A stretch of DNA of 64,000 bases from Aedes albopictus (GCF_035046485.1 NC_085136.1:298569080-298633079), one strand, 5' to 3'. Counted from the first letter of the stretch, positions 1 through 11,990 are shown. Numbers and translations are program-made. Notes: generated by a model not told the origin, from the letters alone.

Positions 1-820
1 CTATCAAATTCGATTTGGTAAAACGAAATATTTTGCATAAGTCGTTAATTCGGATTCGGATTCGGATTCAGCGGCCCAAAATCCTTCGGAGACACATAAG
101 TTTGCTCTTGAGACAGACAAAATGTTAATTTTTGTTACGCTGTGTTATGGTCAACTTTGTGAAAAATGACCATGTACGCATATATTATATGATCATTTTT
201 CACAAAATTGGCCATAAAAAGTGCATTCCAAAAATTTCAGCGATCAAAGCTTATGGAATTACCTACTCAAAAATATTTTTTTTTAACTTTCGCGAGTTTG
301 GGCATAGTTTTTTGGAAAGCTTTTTCCACGTCATATTTTTATTTGGATTCCTGAAAATTTGCTTTCATTTTCGTCAAAAAACTTTGATTCTACGATGCTT
401 CGTTCTTGAGTTATGATTTTTCAAAGAAAAGGCTTATATGGCACGTTTGGACGTTTGTTAACAAAAATTGGCCATAAACAAAAACGAAAAAAATACATCC
501 CAAAAATTTCAGCGATTAAAGCTTATAAAATAACCTTCTCAAAAATATTTTTTTGAAAACTTTCCTCGAGCTTGGGCATAGTTTTTCATGCTTTCTTACG
601 AACTTTCTCAACTGTGAAAAATTGTGTGGAAAACATTTTCCATGTAATTTTTTTTTTTGGATTTCTGAGAAAATTTTCTTTTATGTTCTTCGTTTCTACG
701 ATGTTTTGTTCTTGAGATATGATTTTCGAAGTAAGTAGTGTCAAGGGAAACCTAAAAAATTCCACCTGGGTTTTCTGGTAAAATAGGCGACCTTGTTTTT
801 TTTCAGTTTTATTTTTGTTC
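1..820. repeat. AT-rich block with an imperfect ~260-bp tandem duplication
   Basis: Two diverged copies of one block follow each other (about 200-430 and 460-735). Both hold, in the same order, a TTGGCCATAAA stretch, a CAAAAATTTCAGCGAT motif, a CTCAAAAATATTTTT run, a GGGCATAGTTTTT motif and a CTACGATG...GTTCTTGAG stretch. An imperfect inverted repeat lies just upstream (156-206). It looks like an old repeat internal to an unidentified element; no coding potential is seen. Confidence 0.6.
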
Positions 821-1520
821 ATATATTCATGAGCCCTGCCTGTGGAAAAAGTTTCATGAATACCTTACACCCTTCGGCCCAAACCAGTACGGTAATAAAA
901 AAAAATGCCCATGTTATTTATGTTATCCAGCATATGAAAGCTTAGTGTTGGACAGTTTGAATGCACGTATGGCACAAATTTAATATGTCAGAAAACTTTT
1001 TAAATTTTCATATATTGTACCTAAGGAATTTTGGTAATTTTGAAGTTAAAAAATGGTTCGTGTCGTCACGTGTCGCCGCAATTTCGAAAAGTACATTTAA
1101 AAAAAAAAAAACTTTAGGTTTTTTCGTATATTTTATGTTATTTTACCAATTTTAACTGAGTTCGAATTATTTTTCCCACATTTTCAACACGTTTTGAGCA
1201 AACATGATCCAGTTTGATGGAAAGTTTATCATTTAATTGAATTTAAATCAAATTTCTAACAAAAATTGCAAAGAATGTGGGGTTCACTGACTTATACAGT
1301 TTTTGAAATTATAGAAGTTACGTAATTTTAGACAACCTATAACTTCGATTGAACACATAAAAATAAATGTCAATTTCTTGATTTTGCTTTGGCTGACCAA
1401 GCCATGTGGGAAATTACACTGTTGAATGGATGTCAAAGCATTTTCAACATAAAAATAGTTTTGGTCGAAATTCATTTTTTTCGACCATTGTGGGATGTTA
1501 TGCAGAAGTTTCACCCGGAT
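821..1520. other. AT-rich sequence, nothing recognised
   Basis: No gene, RNA, terminal repeat or tandem structure was recognised here. Open frames are short and have AT-driven composition. Confidence 0.5.
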
Positions 1521-2437
1521 TTTTTTCCAGTAGTAATATCCCGGTATAGCTCCCGAAGTCCCTTACCGGTTCTTCTTTAATTTCTTCAGGAAAGTCCCAT
1601 AAGCTTTCTTCTAAAGTTCCTACCGTGATCCCTCTTACAAGATTTCTTTCGATATCGTTCATCCAGAAGATCTACTTAGAACACAAAAAAAAACAGGTTC
1701 AGATATTTTTGCGGGCTTTTCTCGTAGTGGTTTCTGGGATACCCTCCGATACACCTTCTAAGTATGCCTCTATGGGGTTTCCCTTAAATAACTTCTACAG
1801 CTTTTCCAAGAGTTCCTATCGAATATTTTTCCCAGAATTCTAGTTTTGAAAAAAAAAAACTAGACGAGTAATACCCAAAAAACACAATAAAAAAAAGAAA
1901 ATAACATAAAAAAAACTGCAGACAAATTGAGGAACAACTGGTGGTAGTACTAGTTTCTGCTTACAGGTCACTGTACTCTGGGAAAAGTCTTAGAGATCTT
2001 CCCGGAGGTACATTTTTCGGAAAACGTACCTGGGGAAACTCTACAAAATATCTCGCAAGAAATTTTCAGCGGAACATCTGAAGGAATACTGGTGGAATCG
2101 CGCGAGGATAAATCCCAAAAGGAAATTTTAGTGAAATTCCTGGATGAACTCAAAAACCTCTAAGAGAAACCTCGGGAGAAATTACTACGAACTCCAGGCA
2201 AAATTGCATAGAAGAACTTCTGCAGAAGTCTCGCAAAACCCTGGAGAAAGTTTTAGTAAATAAGTCCTATGAACCTTTCTGAACAGACTTTGAAGAAACT
2301 TCAACAAAATTGTATGGAAGGAACCATGAAACTTTAGAAGCAATACTCTGGAAGAAATACTGAGTAGAACTCTTGGAGAAACTGCGGAAAGAGTTTCTCT
2401 TTTTCAGAAATTGTGGTAGTAGCTCTGGAAGCAATCC
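1521..2437. repeat. degenerate TTCC/GGAA short-period repeat
   Basis: Loosely repeated TTCCNNNAGTTCC and GGAAANNCTNNGGAA words run through this stretch, changing orientation near 1850-1950. It resembles a strongly decayed version of the 12-bp minisatellite at 44.2-48.6 kb. Short open frames here are by-products of the repeat. Confidence 0.5.
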
Positions 2438-2839
2438 AAGGATGTTTTCGATCATCTGGCAACTCGATTGACTCATTAGCCCATAAGTCAGTTCAGAAAT
2501 CTAATATTAAAATGTGGTGTTCGGCAAACTTGTAGATTAGTGAATTTCCTACAATGATCACCAAGAACGCTATATTCTAACTCTAATATTTACGGCGTTA
2601 AAGTGTTAGTACCACCTACTGTTACTAAACGATTGGATTTTTCGATCGTTTAGTATGAGTAGGTGATACTAGCGCTCTCAAGCCGTATACATGAGATTTA
2701 GAGTATTGCGTCTTTGGTGATAATTGTAGGAAAAACAATAATCTATAAGTTTGCCGAACATCACATTTTAATATCATGCTTCTGTACTGAGTTAAAAACA
2801 AATGATTCAAATGATTGCCAGGTGATCGAAAACATCCTT
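2438..2839. mobile_element. palindromic MITE, ~400 bp
   Basis: The left end AAGGATGTTTTCGATCA is matched in inverted orientation at the right end (2823-2839). Arm similarity continues inward, including TTCGGCAAACTT on both arms, towards a centre near 2640. This is a foldback MITE without coding capacity. The target duplication is unclear because the flanks are themselves repetitive. Confidence 0.75.
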
Positions 2840-3020
2840 GAAGAAATCCCAAGGTAAATTCTCAGAAATCCCAGAAGAAACTCTGAAAGCAAATCTGGGG
2901 AAACCCCCGATGGCATCTACGGAGAACCTTTTGAAGAATTCCAAAAACAGGTCAAAAAAATTCTCGAAAATTCCTTAGATAAATTCTAGCAGGAGCTTTA
3001 GCCCAGATCGTGGGAAAAAC
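2840..3020. repeat. degenerate GGAA/TTCC repeat
   Basis: Continuation of the short-period GGAAATTC-type repeat interrupted by the palindromic MITE at 2438-2839. Confidence 0.45.
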
Positions 3021-3035
3021 TTCGGAAGGATTTAA

Positions 3036-3682
3036 GCTTGAGCTTGAGATTGATTGATCACCCATAGATGCTACTCCAGTATCGCCAGACCAGATAAACT
3101 CACTCACGCAAGGAACCAATGAGAAATTTATCGAAGACTCGCAGGCATTTTCAGTGTGTGAGCGTTGGTTATCGTTTATTTTTAGGTGATAATGGCACCT
3201 GCCACGTCAGGTTGTATGTCAAAGCAGGAAAAGGGAACGAAGTGATAATTGCAATCGTTTGAATCCACAGCAGACCGCATATACCTCTGCGTCTGCACAA
3301 ATTCGTGCGGATGTCAAACTGTTGGTAGGATATAGTTGGCAAAGGGTTCACACATTGGTGCGTGGATGCCAGGAGTATCACCTTACTCCTTTGTGTGATT
3401 ATTAGTACGAAGCTAATGCGGCACAGTTTGCTTTATTGTATAATTCGAAGGCGTTTATCTGATTTAGTAACAAGGTGCTGTGAAACTTGGATGGAAGAGT
3501 AACGGCTTTTCAACCGTTTCTGGTTCTAGCTATGGCCATGGACATATGAATCTACACGAGTTGTATATGAAAAGAGAAGACGAAGGTACACAGAACGATA
3601 CAAAGTAGATCGAGAGGGGCGGGCTAGGGATTGATTTCAGGACCTTCTGCATTCCCTGCATAGCCCGTTTGTCTATGAAAAT
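3036..3682 (-). mobile_element. long tRNA-headed SINE, - strand copy
   Basis: The reverse complement starts near 3682 with a decayed tRNA-like head and ends near 3036 in a GCTTGAG/CTCAAGC tail. It aligns along its length with the + strand copy at 7172-7814, sharing for example TACTCCAGTATCGCCAGA and GGAACCAATGAGA. It is flanked by a 15-nt duplication with one mismatch (3021-3035, TTCGGAAGGATTTAA; 3683-3697, TTCGAAAGGATTTAA). This is retroposition by a LINE partner, about 647 bp. Confidence 0.85.
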
Positions 3683-3697
3683 TTCGAAAGGATTTAA

Positions 3698-4490
3698 AAA
3701 TTGCCAAAATGGAATCCGGCAACTAATTCAAGGAAGCATCCATGATAAAATTCGGGAGAAATCCTCAGAGGGATTTCTGAAGGAAGTCTGAGTAGGTTTT
3801 CAAGCAAATTCTTGAACAAAGCTCTGGAGGGAAGCCTAATCTCTGAGATCCTGAGATCACAGTTATTCACCAGAGTTTACTAGAATATACATACATTTAT
3901 TCGCACAACATCACACGTGGAACTTTCAGGAAACGTGAGTTATTTGTTAATATTGTCACTTACTTATGTAATTTCTTGAACAAATGAGCTTATACCAGTT
4001 AGTCATACGAATCTTTGCGTTACTCTATGCAAAAACCATCTTTCAGTCACAACAGCATATGCAATGTACCTCAAATAAAGTCAACCATGGAGAAAGCCAT
4101 TCAAGCCTTTCTCCCATTCTACGTTAGCCACCCACAATCCCATAGTGCGATAGTGAAAAAAAGCACCCGCCAATTGGTCAAAGAGCACAAATAAATCGGA
4201 TACAATCACTCTAACAGTGCTCCAGCTCTAATGTTTGCTCCAACTTTACCAGTGACGGACGACGACGACGATGCGATGTTACGACGACGCAACTGATTTG
4301 CGCGCCGATCCGATTGGATTGGAACAAAAGCTTGACCAAAAACGGCCCATCGCGCTTATTTGGCGTTTCGCTTTTCCGTGGTCCGGTAGTGTCACCCGCG
4401 CGCGAGGACGGCTGTTTTTGGAGTCGCGGGTCACACATTTCCACACAGCTGCTTTTTGGTAGTGCTTCTTCGGCGGCACCTTGGAGTGAG
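3698..4490. other. intergenic and proximal upstream region of the Osiris gene
   Basis: No repeat ends or genes were recognised. From about 4080 the sequence becomes less AT-rich, with a GAC-triplet run near 4256-4270, and leads into the TATA box at 4497. It is the natural place for proximal enhancer elements of the Osiris gene, but no binding site is claimed. Confidence 0.5.
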
Positions 4491-4496
4491 CGGCGG

Positions 4497-4535
4497 TATA
4501 AAATACTCGCACAGTCGCAAATACACTATCATTAG
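4497..4535 (+). promoter_or_regulatory. core promoter of the Osiris gene (TATA box and initiator)
   Basis: A TATAAAA box occupies 4497-4503. A TCATTAG initiator-like sequence follows with its A at 4531, 34 bases downstream of the first T, which is the expected TATA-to-start spacing. Transcription is therefore predicted to start near 4531, leaving a 5' UTR of about 178 bases before the ATG at 4709. The start site is inferred. Confidence 0.75.
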
Positions 4536-4708
4536 CTTGCTGTCATTTGTTTAATCAACACGCACTGAATTAATTTCGAATCCGAGTCCTCCTGGCCAGA
4601 GGTCCGATCGGCGACAACGAAGAAAGGAAGAAGAAGTCAACGGTGAAGAAGTAGAGCTTCGGTGGGGGAGTTAAAGGAAAGTGTAGAAAGTGAAAAGTGA
4701 AGAGCGAG

Positions 4709-5111
4709 ATGAAATCGACAACTACGTGCTTGGCGGTGTTGAGTGCCGCCGCCCTGTTTGGTGTGGTGTCCTGTGCGTCGATCGGTTCCAATCTGGTGGT
4801 TGATGCCACGCCAAGGATCGCCACCAGCGAGCAGCTGCTGTCCTCGATTGTGAACGAGTGCTTCGAGGATGATTCGGTGATGAACTGCCTCAAGGGCAAG
4901 GTGTTGGTCTACCTGGACGGAGTGTTGGGACTACGCGAGGAACAGGCCCGTGCCTTCGAGGAGCAGAATGTAGATAAGGTTATCTTTGATCGCGTGGCCC
5001 GCATCCTGGCCACCCATGAGTTCAAGGTTCAACTGCCGGAGGATACCGTTGTGAGCTACCGTGCCGATAAGGGTGTTAACCTGGATGTGGTCCCCGCTGG
5101 ACTGGCCACCG
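4709..5111 (+). CDS. Osiris family protein (DUF1676), coding exon 1
   Basis: This exon encodes residues 1-134 plus the first base of codon 135. A signal peptide covers residues 1-23 (cleavage expected after VVSCA), followed by the family's N-terminal region with paired cysteines C51 and C60 ([14 protein letters not shown]). The ATG at 4709 is chosen because it directly precedes the hydrophobic signal core; the frame upstream lacks an earlier ATG. The open frame runs on to 5176 but the family fold does not. A GT at 5112 (GTGGGT) in phase 1 joins exactly to the AG at 11997-11998, making a Glu codon and the family's charged-to-hydrophobic junction. Osiris proteins are insect-specific secretory or endomembrane proteins, several linked to cuticle formation. 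Which paralog this is cannot be told. Codon use is GC-rich, unlike the surrounding DNA. Confidence 0.92.
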
Positions 5112-5389
5112 GTGGGTATTTCGGGTGGGATGCGGTGATACATATTGGGTTAAGGTGCGGTGTTTGTGGATTTTAAGCAATGACTAGTGGGCTAGTTTGC
5201 TAAGACATTATCATTTGATGCATGCTAGGTGATCGGACAGAAATACATGTGAAGTACAAAGTAAAGTAAGTAAACAGTGGAACATCAAGTGAAGTGATTA
5301 ATAATTCTGTTGGCAATTGAAAAATTGCCTAAGAATGGAAAAAAATAAAATTATTCAATGTTTTACATCTTGATTGCTGTCTTGCAGTA

Positions 5390-6245
5390 GGGGTATTAGG
5401 GGCATAATGGACACCCTAAGCAAATGAGAATGTTAGGCCTGTGTAACAGACAAAAACTTAACATATTATCAGTTGGCTTACAACTTTAACTTGTTTGCTA
5501 CGTATTTCAATCATTCACAGCTGCTAGAATGTCATTATTGTGAAGAAATAATGAATTGAAAACTGTGTGTTTTTTGAGGCTGGCAGGAAAGGTACGGGGC
5601 GAAATGGACACCCAACGGGGCATAATGGACACCCCTGCATATTTTATGCTGTATCTTAGAGAATATCGACCAGTTAAGTAATTTACCTACGGAGATCAAT
5701 ACCACAGATATAATACTCCATCTTAGACGAGTTTACATAACTTCAAAGTTAATTAAATAAATTTTAGGCTAAAATAACCGGATTGATTTTTTTCAAACTC
5801 TCTAAAACGCCTAACAGTATGCAACGCACGTACATCCATTCATAATTGCCGGTGTTCATTTCGCCCCGAATCGACTACAACATTAAAATTGCTATTTTCA
5901 GTAAGTTCTGATCAAAAATATAATACTTCATCCATTGGTAAATCTGCGTATACATGTAGATAAGCTAACAATTCACTTGTTTGTATGGTGGACACACTCA
6001 AACACTCGTAATACCTTATTTGCTGCTGCTTCGAAATTATAAGAAATCTACCATATGAAAAACATACTTCAATTTCAATGATATTTTGTTTATTTAGAAG
6101 GAATATAAGTGGTACTTTTGAAAAATATAACAATGACTTGTTCCTTTACACTTATGAATTAAAAGTTTTACATAAAAGTCAAAGGTTTCCGCAAAAACAG
6201 GGGTGTCCATTTCGCCCCGGGTGTCCATTATGCCCCTAATCCCCC
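5390..6245. mobile_element. MITE with TA target duplication and repeated GGGGCATAATGGACACCC motif
   Basis: The ends are inverted repeats of GGGG(T)ATTAGGGGCATAATGG followed by ACACCC, flanked by TA at 5388-5389 and 6246-6247. The 18-nt motif or its GGGGCGAAATGGACACCC variant occurs at 5399-5416, 5596-5613 and 5617-5634, and inverted at 6201-6218 and 6219-6236, with a degenerate inverted copy near 5851-5867. No transposase is present. The TA duplication suggests a Tc1/mariner-type mobiliser. Confidence 0.8.
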
Positions 6246-7148
6246 TAATATTCGACGACGACCGTAATGATTTCTGATACCAGTTGCCACTCTATTTAAA
6301 TCGCAGGAATGCAATAGTCGGTGAGGCTTTTCTGAGCTTGGGACTATAGTCAGTTGGATGCCTAGAGGTCAACTAATTATCAACATTAGAAGTTTCCAAG
6401 CTGAATTTTCTAAAGTAAACTTCGCAAAACTGTCCAATGTCTGTATATTATCTAAAGATATCCAAAGGTGTATCCTTTTTGATTCGTTTAAAAGTTTTTC
6501 AAAATTCAGTTAAATTGAACATGATACTCAATTTTCATTCAAACTTAAGCATCTCAACCCAAGACTAAATCAACAAACAACAAGGCTAAACTAACACCTA
6601 CTATTTCAAAACAATGCTGCTGTTCAGTACACGATGTCTACAACAATTTCAACCGAATGCCAATGTCAATTTCTTTCTCTAAATTAATCATATATTTTCA
6701 TATGCACCCATGCTTAATAAAAAACAGCTCAGAGATAAGCTAAATATATTACATTAGTAATACACACTCGAAGTATTTTAAACCAATTTTTAATGAATTT
6801 CAAATTCCAAATAAAACGGCACAGTTAAAAAATGTTACATCATATAACCTGCAATTTTTCACCGATTACTTTCATTGAAGCTCATCATTTGACTTTTAAT
6901 CACGTGCGATTATGCCGTGCTCTGATCATCGATGAGCAGGAGTAAAGATATGGGAAGAAAAACATTAAGAAAAGCGTAAACGATTGTGTGAGCATCTGCT
7001 TGTGTCTCAGTGCACTCGTTCGTTCGGCTCGGCCATACCGAATGGATTGGATAGGCACGGTTCGGCCCGAACGTTTGCGGTGCACACATATAAAGCATTT
7101 GAATATACCGACATAAACGTGCACGCATACCAAGCCAACTACGTCTCG
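6246..7148. other. intron sequence, nothing recognised
   Basis: Mostly AT-rich sequence, with a more GC-rich stretch near 7000-7080. No repeat ends, RNA gene or coding exon was recognised. Confidence 0.5.
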
Positions 7149-7171
7149 TGATGAGCATATTCAGCGATGAA

Positions 7172-7814
7172 GACGAGCTTGGTGGTCTAGTGGCTACCGC
7201 TTCTGATTTATTTGCAGAAGGTCCTGGGTTCAATCCCTGGCTTGTCCCTTTCCTCCTACTTTGTATCTTTCTATCTACTTTCTCTCTCACTCTCTCTCTC
7301 CTACATATACATCTCATGTATATTCGTATGTTCGTAGCAATCGCTAGAACCAGAAACGCATTAAAAAAATCGTTTCCATTCCTTCCAACTTTCATCACAG
7401 CACAGTATCATATAACGCCTACAAGTTATGCAATCAAGCGGACTGTGCCACTACACAGTAATCTTCACACAATCTATCGCTTTACGCCTGGCATCCTTGC
7501 ACCAATGAATGATCCATGTGCCAAAAATAAACATTTCCCACCAACATCCGCATGACCTTGTGCAGGCGCAGAGGATTCAACGGCCTGATGTGGGCAAGCG
7601 ATTGCAATCATCACTTCCCTCCCCTTCCCCATTGACCAGCAACCTGACGCAGCAGGCACGATTGTCGCCTAAAAATACAAGACCACCAACGCTCACACAC
7701 TAATGATGCCTGTTAGTCCCAAGCAGTTATCTCATTGGTTCCTTGTGTGAGTGTAGCTGATCTGGCGATACTGGAGTAGCAACTGCGGGCGGTCAATCAA
7801 GCTCAAGCTCAAGC
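7172..7814 (+). mobile_element. long tRNA-headed SINE (643 bp) with perfect 23-bp target duplication
   Basis: The head carries RNA polymerase III promoter boxes: box A TGGTCTAGTGG (7183-7193) and box B GGTTCAATCCC (7227-7237). The 3' end is a short repeat tail, CAAGCTCAAGCTCAAGC, ending at 7814. The element lies between identical 23-nt copies of a sequence at 7149-7171 and 7815-7837 (beginning TGATGAGCATATTCAGCG), a clean retroposition footprint indicating a fairly recent insertion. At about 645 bp it is longer than typical tRNA SINEs, so the body may derive from a LINE 3' end or a composite. A second copy is at 3036-3682. Confidence 0.9.
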
Positions 7815-8796
7815 TGATGAGCATATTCAGCGATGAAACGGTTTGACCGCAAGGCGTCCGCTCAGCGGCCAAAGATAATTACCAACATCGCTGATCGGTG
7901 TCGAATCCAATCGTGTGCTATTCGTACAGGCGGCTGCACAGATGCTGCGGGGGAAAGAGACTTATTGCTCGCTGTTGACAACGATTCAAGACTACTCGCC
8001 TATGTATTCACAAACTAGCAAGATTGATAACCTGTAATAAAAGGGTCCCGTCATATTGCACACATTTTTCCATCAGTTTTTAAATTTACAGTTTGTTCTC
8101 AGTATGAAGCTTGCGTTCAACATTCCGTACAAGAAAATTTTTACTGTAAAATTCAGTAGAATGGAATAGAAATGTATGTGTCAAACTTGTTGACGTCGGG
8201 TGTAATTTTCAGACATTTTTGATGTGTAAGGTACATCAAAATGTACCTCAAAATCATTCCACAATTACTTCAAAGCAAAACTCAAAACTTTTTACCATCA
8301 ACATGAAACTAATCCATAAACAAAGAATATTAGGTTTAACTATAATTACATGTTAATTACATTTCAGAGCCTAACCAATTATCAGTTTTCAGAATCTATT
8401 TTATTCCTAATCCACAATTCATTCAAATTCATGTTCTTGAAATCTATACAGAAAGAAATTTTGAAAACCACACGTGACGTAAATATTGGAACGTTTAAAT
8501 TTCCAATTTATTTCTTTCGATCTTACATAAAAGAATCTCATGCACGAAAAATTGTAAGCAAGCTCCATACTGCAGATAATCTGTAATTTTACAATCCGAT
8601 GGAAAATTGTATTGAAAGCGATGGAGGTCAATTTGCTACAACGAATTCGATGTAATAATTTTAATCTGTGTACGGTAATTATTTTAATAAGCTATTCGAA
8701 ACCAAATCCAGCACTTCACATAGCTCAACAAAAATAAAATATCTTTTATGTATTTAAAAAGTCAATTGGTTTGAACAATTAAAAGCATATGAAGCG

Positions 8797-8851
8797 AGCG
8801 AGCTTGGTGGCTCCATGACCACTATTCCTGCTTCATATGCAGAAGGCTTAG
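8797..8851 (+). mobile_element. SINE head fragment
   Basis: GCGAGCTTGGTGG...GCAGAAGG matches the first ~55 bases of the SINE at 7172, with the B box and body missing. It ends exactly where the small MITE at 8852 begins, so the MITE probably cut into it. Confidence 0.6.
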
Positions 8852-9008
8852 GCGCCAACTTGTGAAGTAAAACAAAATTAAACAAAATGTAACTTTTTTC
8901 TGTCAAATGCATTAGTTTCCATGTGAATATGCCTAACTTGGATGAACAGCATTGATTTTGATAGGTTTTGAGCGGCCATGCCCTTCGAACTACGTCACAA
9001 GTTGGCGC
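8852..9008. mobile_element. short MITE with 14-bp inverted ends
   Basis: GCGCCAACTTGTGA at 8852-8865 is matched in inverted orientation at 8995-9008. The 157-bp interval has no coding potential. Superfamily unknown. Confidence 0.6.
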
Positions 9009-9096
9009 GCATAGCAGGTCTTGTACAGTACGAAAAAAATCTGTAAAATTATGACGAATTGAATGCTACAAAGTACCTCGTCATAACCATTTTTGA

Positions 9097-9393
9097 GCAT
9101 GCTACCAAAGAATAAGAATATCAAGAATGCCCACTCCGCTTATGTTCGGGGGACACTACCGCAGCGCTATCTGCGGATGAAAGTTCAACCTTCATACTGT
9201 AGTGTGCGTTACTGATTGTATTCGGATTATAAACATACGCACACCACCTTCTCTGATGACAAATCACGAACACTGTTACAGAGAGCTTCCACCTTGATAC
9301 GCTTAGAGAGCGCCACTTGTCTTGTCGCTTGATGTTTACATAGAAAAAGGCAAGTCAGGGCATTCTTTCTATTTTTATTCTTTGATGCTACGC
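9097..9393. mobile_element. MITE with ~35-bp imperfect inverted ends
   Basis: The left end (9097-9132, containing CTACCAAAGAATAAGAATA) pairs with the right end (9358-9393, containing TATTTTTATTCTTTGATG). The arms agree at most positions. Non-coding interior. Confidence 0.65.
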
Positions 9394-9502
9394 ACAGTTC
9401 AGATTTGTTGCATCGAGTTCGCTGTTACAAAATGACCTCCATCGCTGCAGCGATGGTACGGACAATTGCTAAATGTGTGCACAAACGTGTAAGGCGCTAA
9501 AG

Positions 9503-9947
9503 GCCAAAGTATCTAAATACCAAGGTAAGAGATTCCCGCTAAAATTCGTGGATTAGTGAAAAAAGGAAAAAAGCAAAAAAATAGTTATGAAGTTTGCGCT
9601 GATTTGTATGGGCGCATCACTATTTGGCAAACTTTCTTAAGAAATTAGGCACTACCATCATAGAAGCAATTATTTAATTGCATCTCACTGGATTAAAAAT
9701 GACCTCGATGATATAAAACAAAAAACATCGCCATTTGAAAATCGGTGACAATTTTTTTTTAATTTGTCCTAAACATATTTTTTCAGCATTTAGAAACATC
9801 CAAACAAATTAAACTTCACAAACTTTGCTGAAATAATGACATTTTAGTGTAAAAACGCCAACTTTTCATAACTAACGCAGATGTGTTGGTGAGTCTCGTT
9901 ATTGACATTTGCGGGAATCTCTTACCTTGGTATTTAGATACTTTGGC
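9503..9947. mobile_element. MITE with perfect 37-bp terminal inverted repeats
   Basis: Positions 9503-9539 (starting GCCAAAGTATCTAAATACC) and 9911-9947 are exact reverse complements over 37 bases. The interior is AT-rich and non-coding. The flanks (CTAAAG on the left, TAAAAG on the right) hint at a short TAAA-type target duplication but are not decisive. Perfect ends suggest recent activity or gene conversion. Confidence 0.8.
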
Positions 9948-10523
9948 TAAAAGCTAGCAACACGCTGCCCAGTTTGACTGCTACAATAGTCATCTGGCTG
10001 CTTGCTGCTAGCAGTGCAGTGTAATGAAAGGAACGCAAAACAGAAATTGAATGTACCACTGCGCTGCTGCTTCTACTGAGGGCGCCTAGATAACGCCGTT
10101 CGTATGCTGCTTCCCATTTGGATTCAATTTGACTAAATAAGACTCTTGCATACCTCATAGTCGAGTTTCAGTTGTAAAACAGTACGAAAATTAAGATGTG
10201 AACTTATGCCACAAAAGTTCAGCTTATTGGACGCAGTGGCTTAATTTCCCCAACAGGGGAGGAAAAAAAAAAGATGTGAAGAGTGCGAGAAAAATATTCC
10301 TGCTGGTTTTGTTGTGAACAAATTTGGGAGCGATCTTTGTCATAATCTGCTTACGAAAAACAAAGCGTTGTTGACGTGCCTTCTTTGTTGCTTGTTTTTC
10401 GCTTGCAGTACCATATTCTTCACACACCAATGCCAGTTGTTCATTTGGCCTATCGTGTTTATGTCTATCGTACTTCTGCCTAACGTCATGTTCTCTACTT
10501 AAAGAAGTATCAATGGATTTCTG

Positions 10524-10900
10524 GTGGTTTCAGGGGATCTCAAGTGGTTTCAAGGACTGTTTTCTGGGGTATCAGGGGACTTCGAAAGGATTTTGGGAGG
10601 GCTTCGGGAATGCTTCGGTGGCGTTTTAGAGCGTTTTAGAGGCTTTCAGGACGTTTCGTGGAGGTTAAGGGGAGTTTCAAACTTCCTGAGATCCTTAAAT
10701 ACCCTGCAATGCCTCTGATCCCAGAAACTCCCGCAAAACCCCCAAATAGTATACAATTCCTGTGAAGCTCTCCTGAAACTTCAGGAAATCACCTGAAACC
10801 CCTTGGAATGCACTAGTAAATTCCCTGTATCCCTGCAAAAATCCCCCGATACCCATTTCAAATTCTCCCTGAAACCCCTGTTTCTCGTCTGTCAGACCTG
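10524..10900. repeat. low-complexity GGGGTTTCAGG repeat with orientation switch
   Basis: GGTTTCAGGGGAT-like words run on the + strand to about 10690. The complementary CCTGAAACCCC words then run from about 10720 to 10890, a loose inverted arrangement of a decayed minisatellite. No gene is supported. Confidence 0.5.
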
Positions 10901-10989
10901 TTGGCCCATGTACCTCTCCGTTCAGTGGATCTTCCAGGCATTGAGACTTGCTTGTGCTCTCTGTCTGAAACGTTAGAATCATTCACTAC

Positions 10990-11990
10990 CACAATCGTAT
11001 ATTCTGTGACAAGAGGAAATGGTGGTGAAAACCAACTTCTTTTCTCTCCAGGACCTATTGGCGATCGAATGTGAGGTTAAGTAACGCAAAATTTTCAACT
11101 TTGGAAGCAAAAATAACATATTTCTGGCCAATACATTGCATGAAAGTTAGGAGATTCTGCAATATTTTCACTTTTCTTCCATTTGTAGCATTAGTAATTC
11201 AGTCTAGGGTTCGTAATTTACTGTTTTAGAAAAGCGCCACCTGCGCAATTTAGCTTTGCGTTTGATGGTCAATTGCATATCTTCTGTGGCCAAAGTACAA
11301 AGCATCCAGAGATACATCCGGTTCTAGATGCATGAGAGGAAATTTACAACACTTTTTGTAGAGAATCAGATCCATACGAAGAATAAAAGCATCGAACATT
11401 AAAATAATGAGAGTCAGTTCCACCGAACTACAATATTTTGCCTTTCCCTACCCAGCCAATCGAGCGAAATCTACTGCTGTCCTTTTGTTGCTTAGAGTAT
11501 GCAGAACTCTCTTCTGCAGTACACTATCTTGCCTTTCCTGGTAGTGTACTGGCGTTTTATCTGCATTCGGAACTGAGGTACAATACCTGCATTTTATGCT
11601 CATACTGTGCCATAATTCAGTTCTTACGTGGGCATTTGTCTGAAACTCCAAAAAAATATAACGACTGCGGATTATACTTACAGTCCTGGAAAACTAAGGC
11701 CAATCCCAACAAAATGCATTCAGAAATAATTTAGGAATACACTCTTCAAAAATAACCCCAAACTACCACGAAACTAGTCTTAATTCAATTCATAAGCATG
11801 ACTTGGGGTAGCATAGACCATGAGGAACAATACGATATCAACATTTCTAATATTTAAAACCCTTCTCATTTCCATAGATTCTTCCCAAAAACGAACCAAC
11901 CAAAAAGCCAATTCTCACCTAACTTACTAATCCGCAACCCTTCATTATATCTTTCTTTTTCGCATCGCCCTACCCTGCATCTCCCACCAT
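10990..11990. other. 3' part of the Osiris intron, nothing recognised
   Basis: No repeat boundaries, RNA genes or additional exons could be supported. The last ~60 bases form the pyrimidine-rich tract before the acceptor. Confidence 0.5.

Noticed and set aside
4697..5176. Uninterrupted 159-codon frame as a complete small secreted protein
   Set aside because: It starts at a GTG, and after residue 134 the sequence loses Osiris character. The phase-1 donor at 5112 joins exactly to the DUF1676 half at 11999.
7172..7245. Functional tRNA gene
   Set aside because: A and B boxes are present, but the cloverleaf is not convincing, and the sequence continues into a 643-bp body with a tail and target duplications, so it is a SINE.
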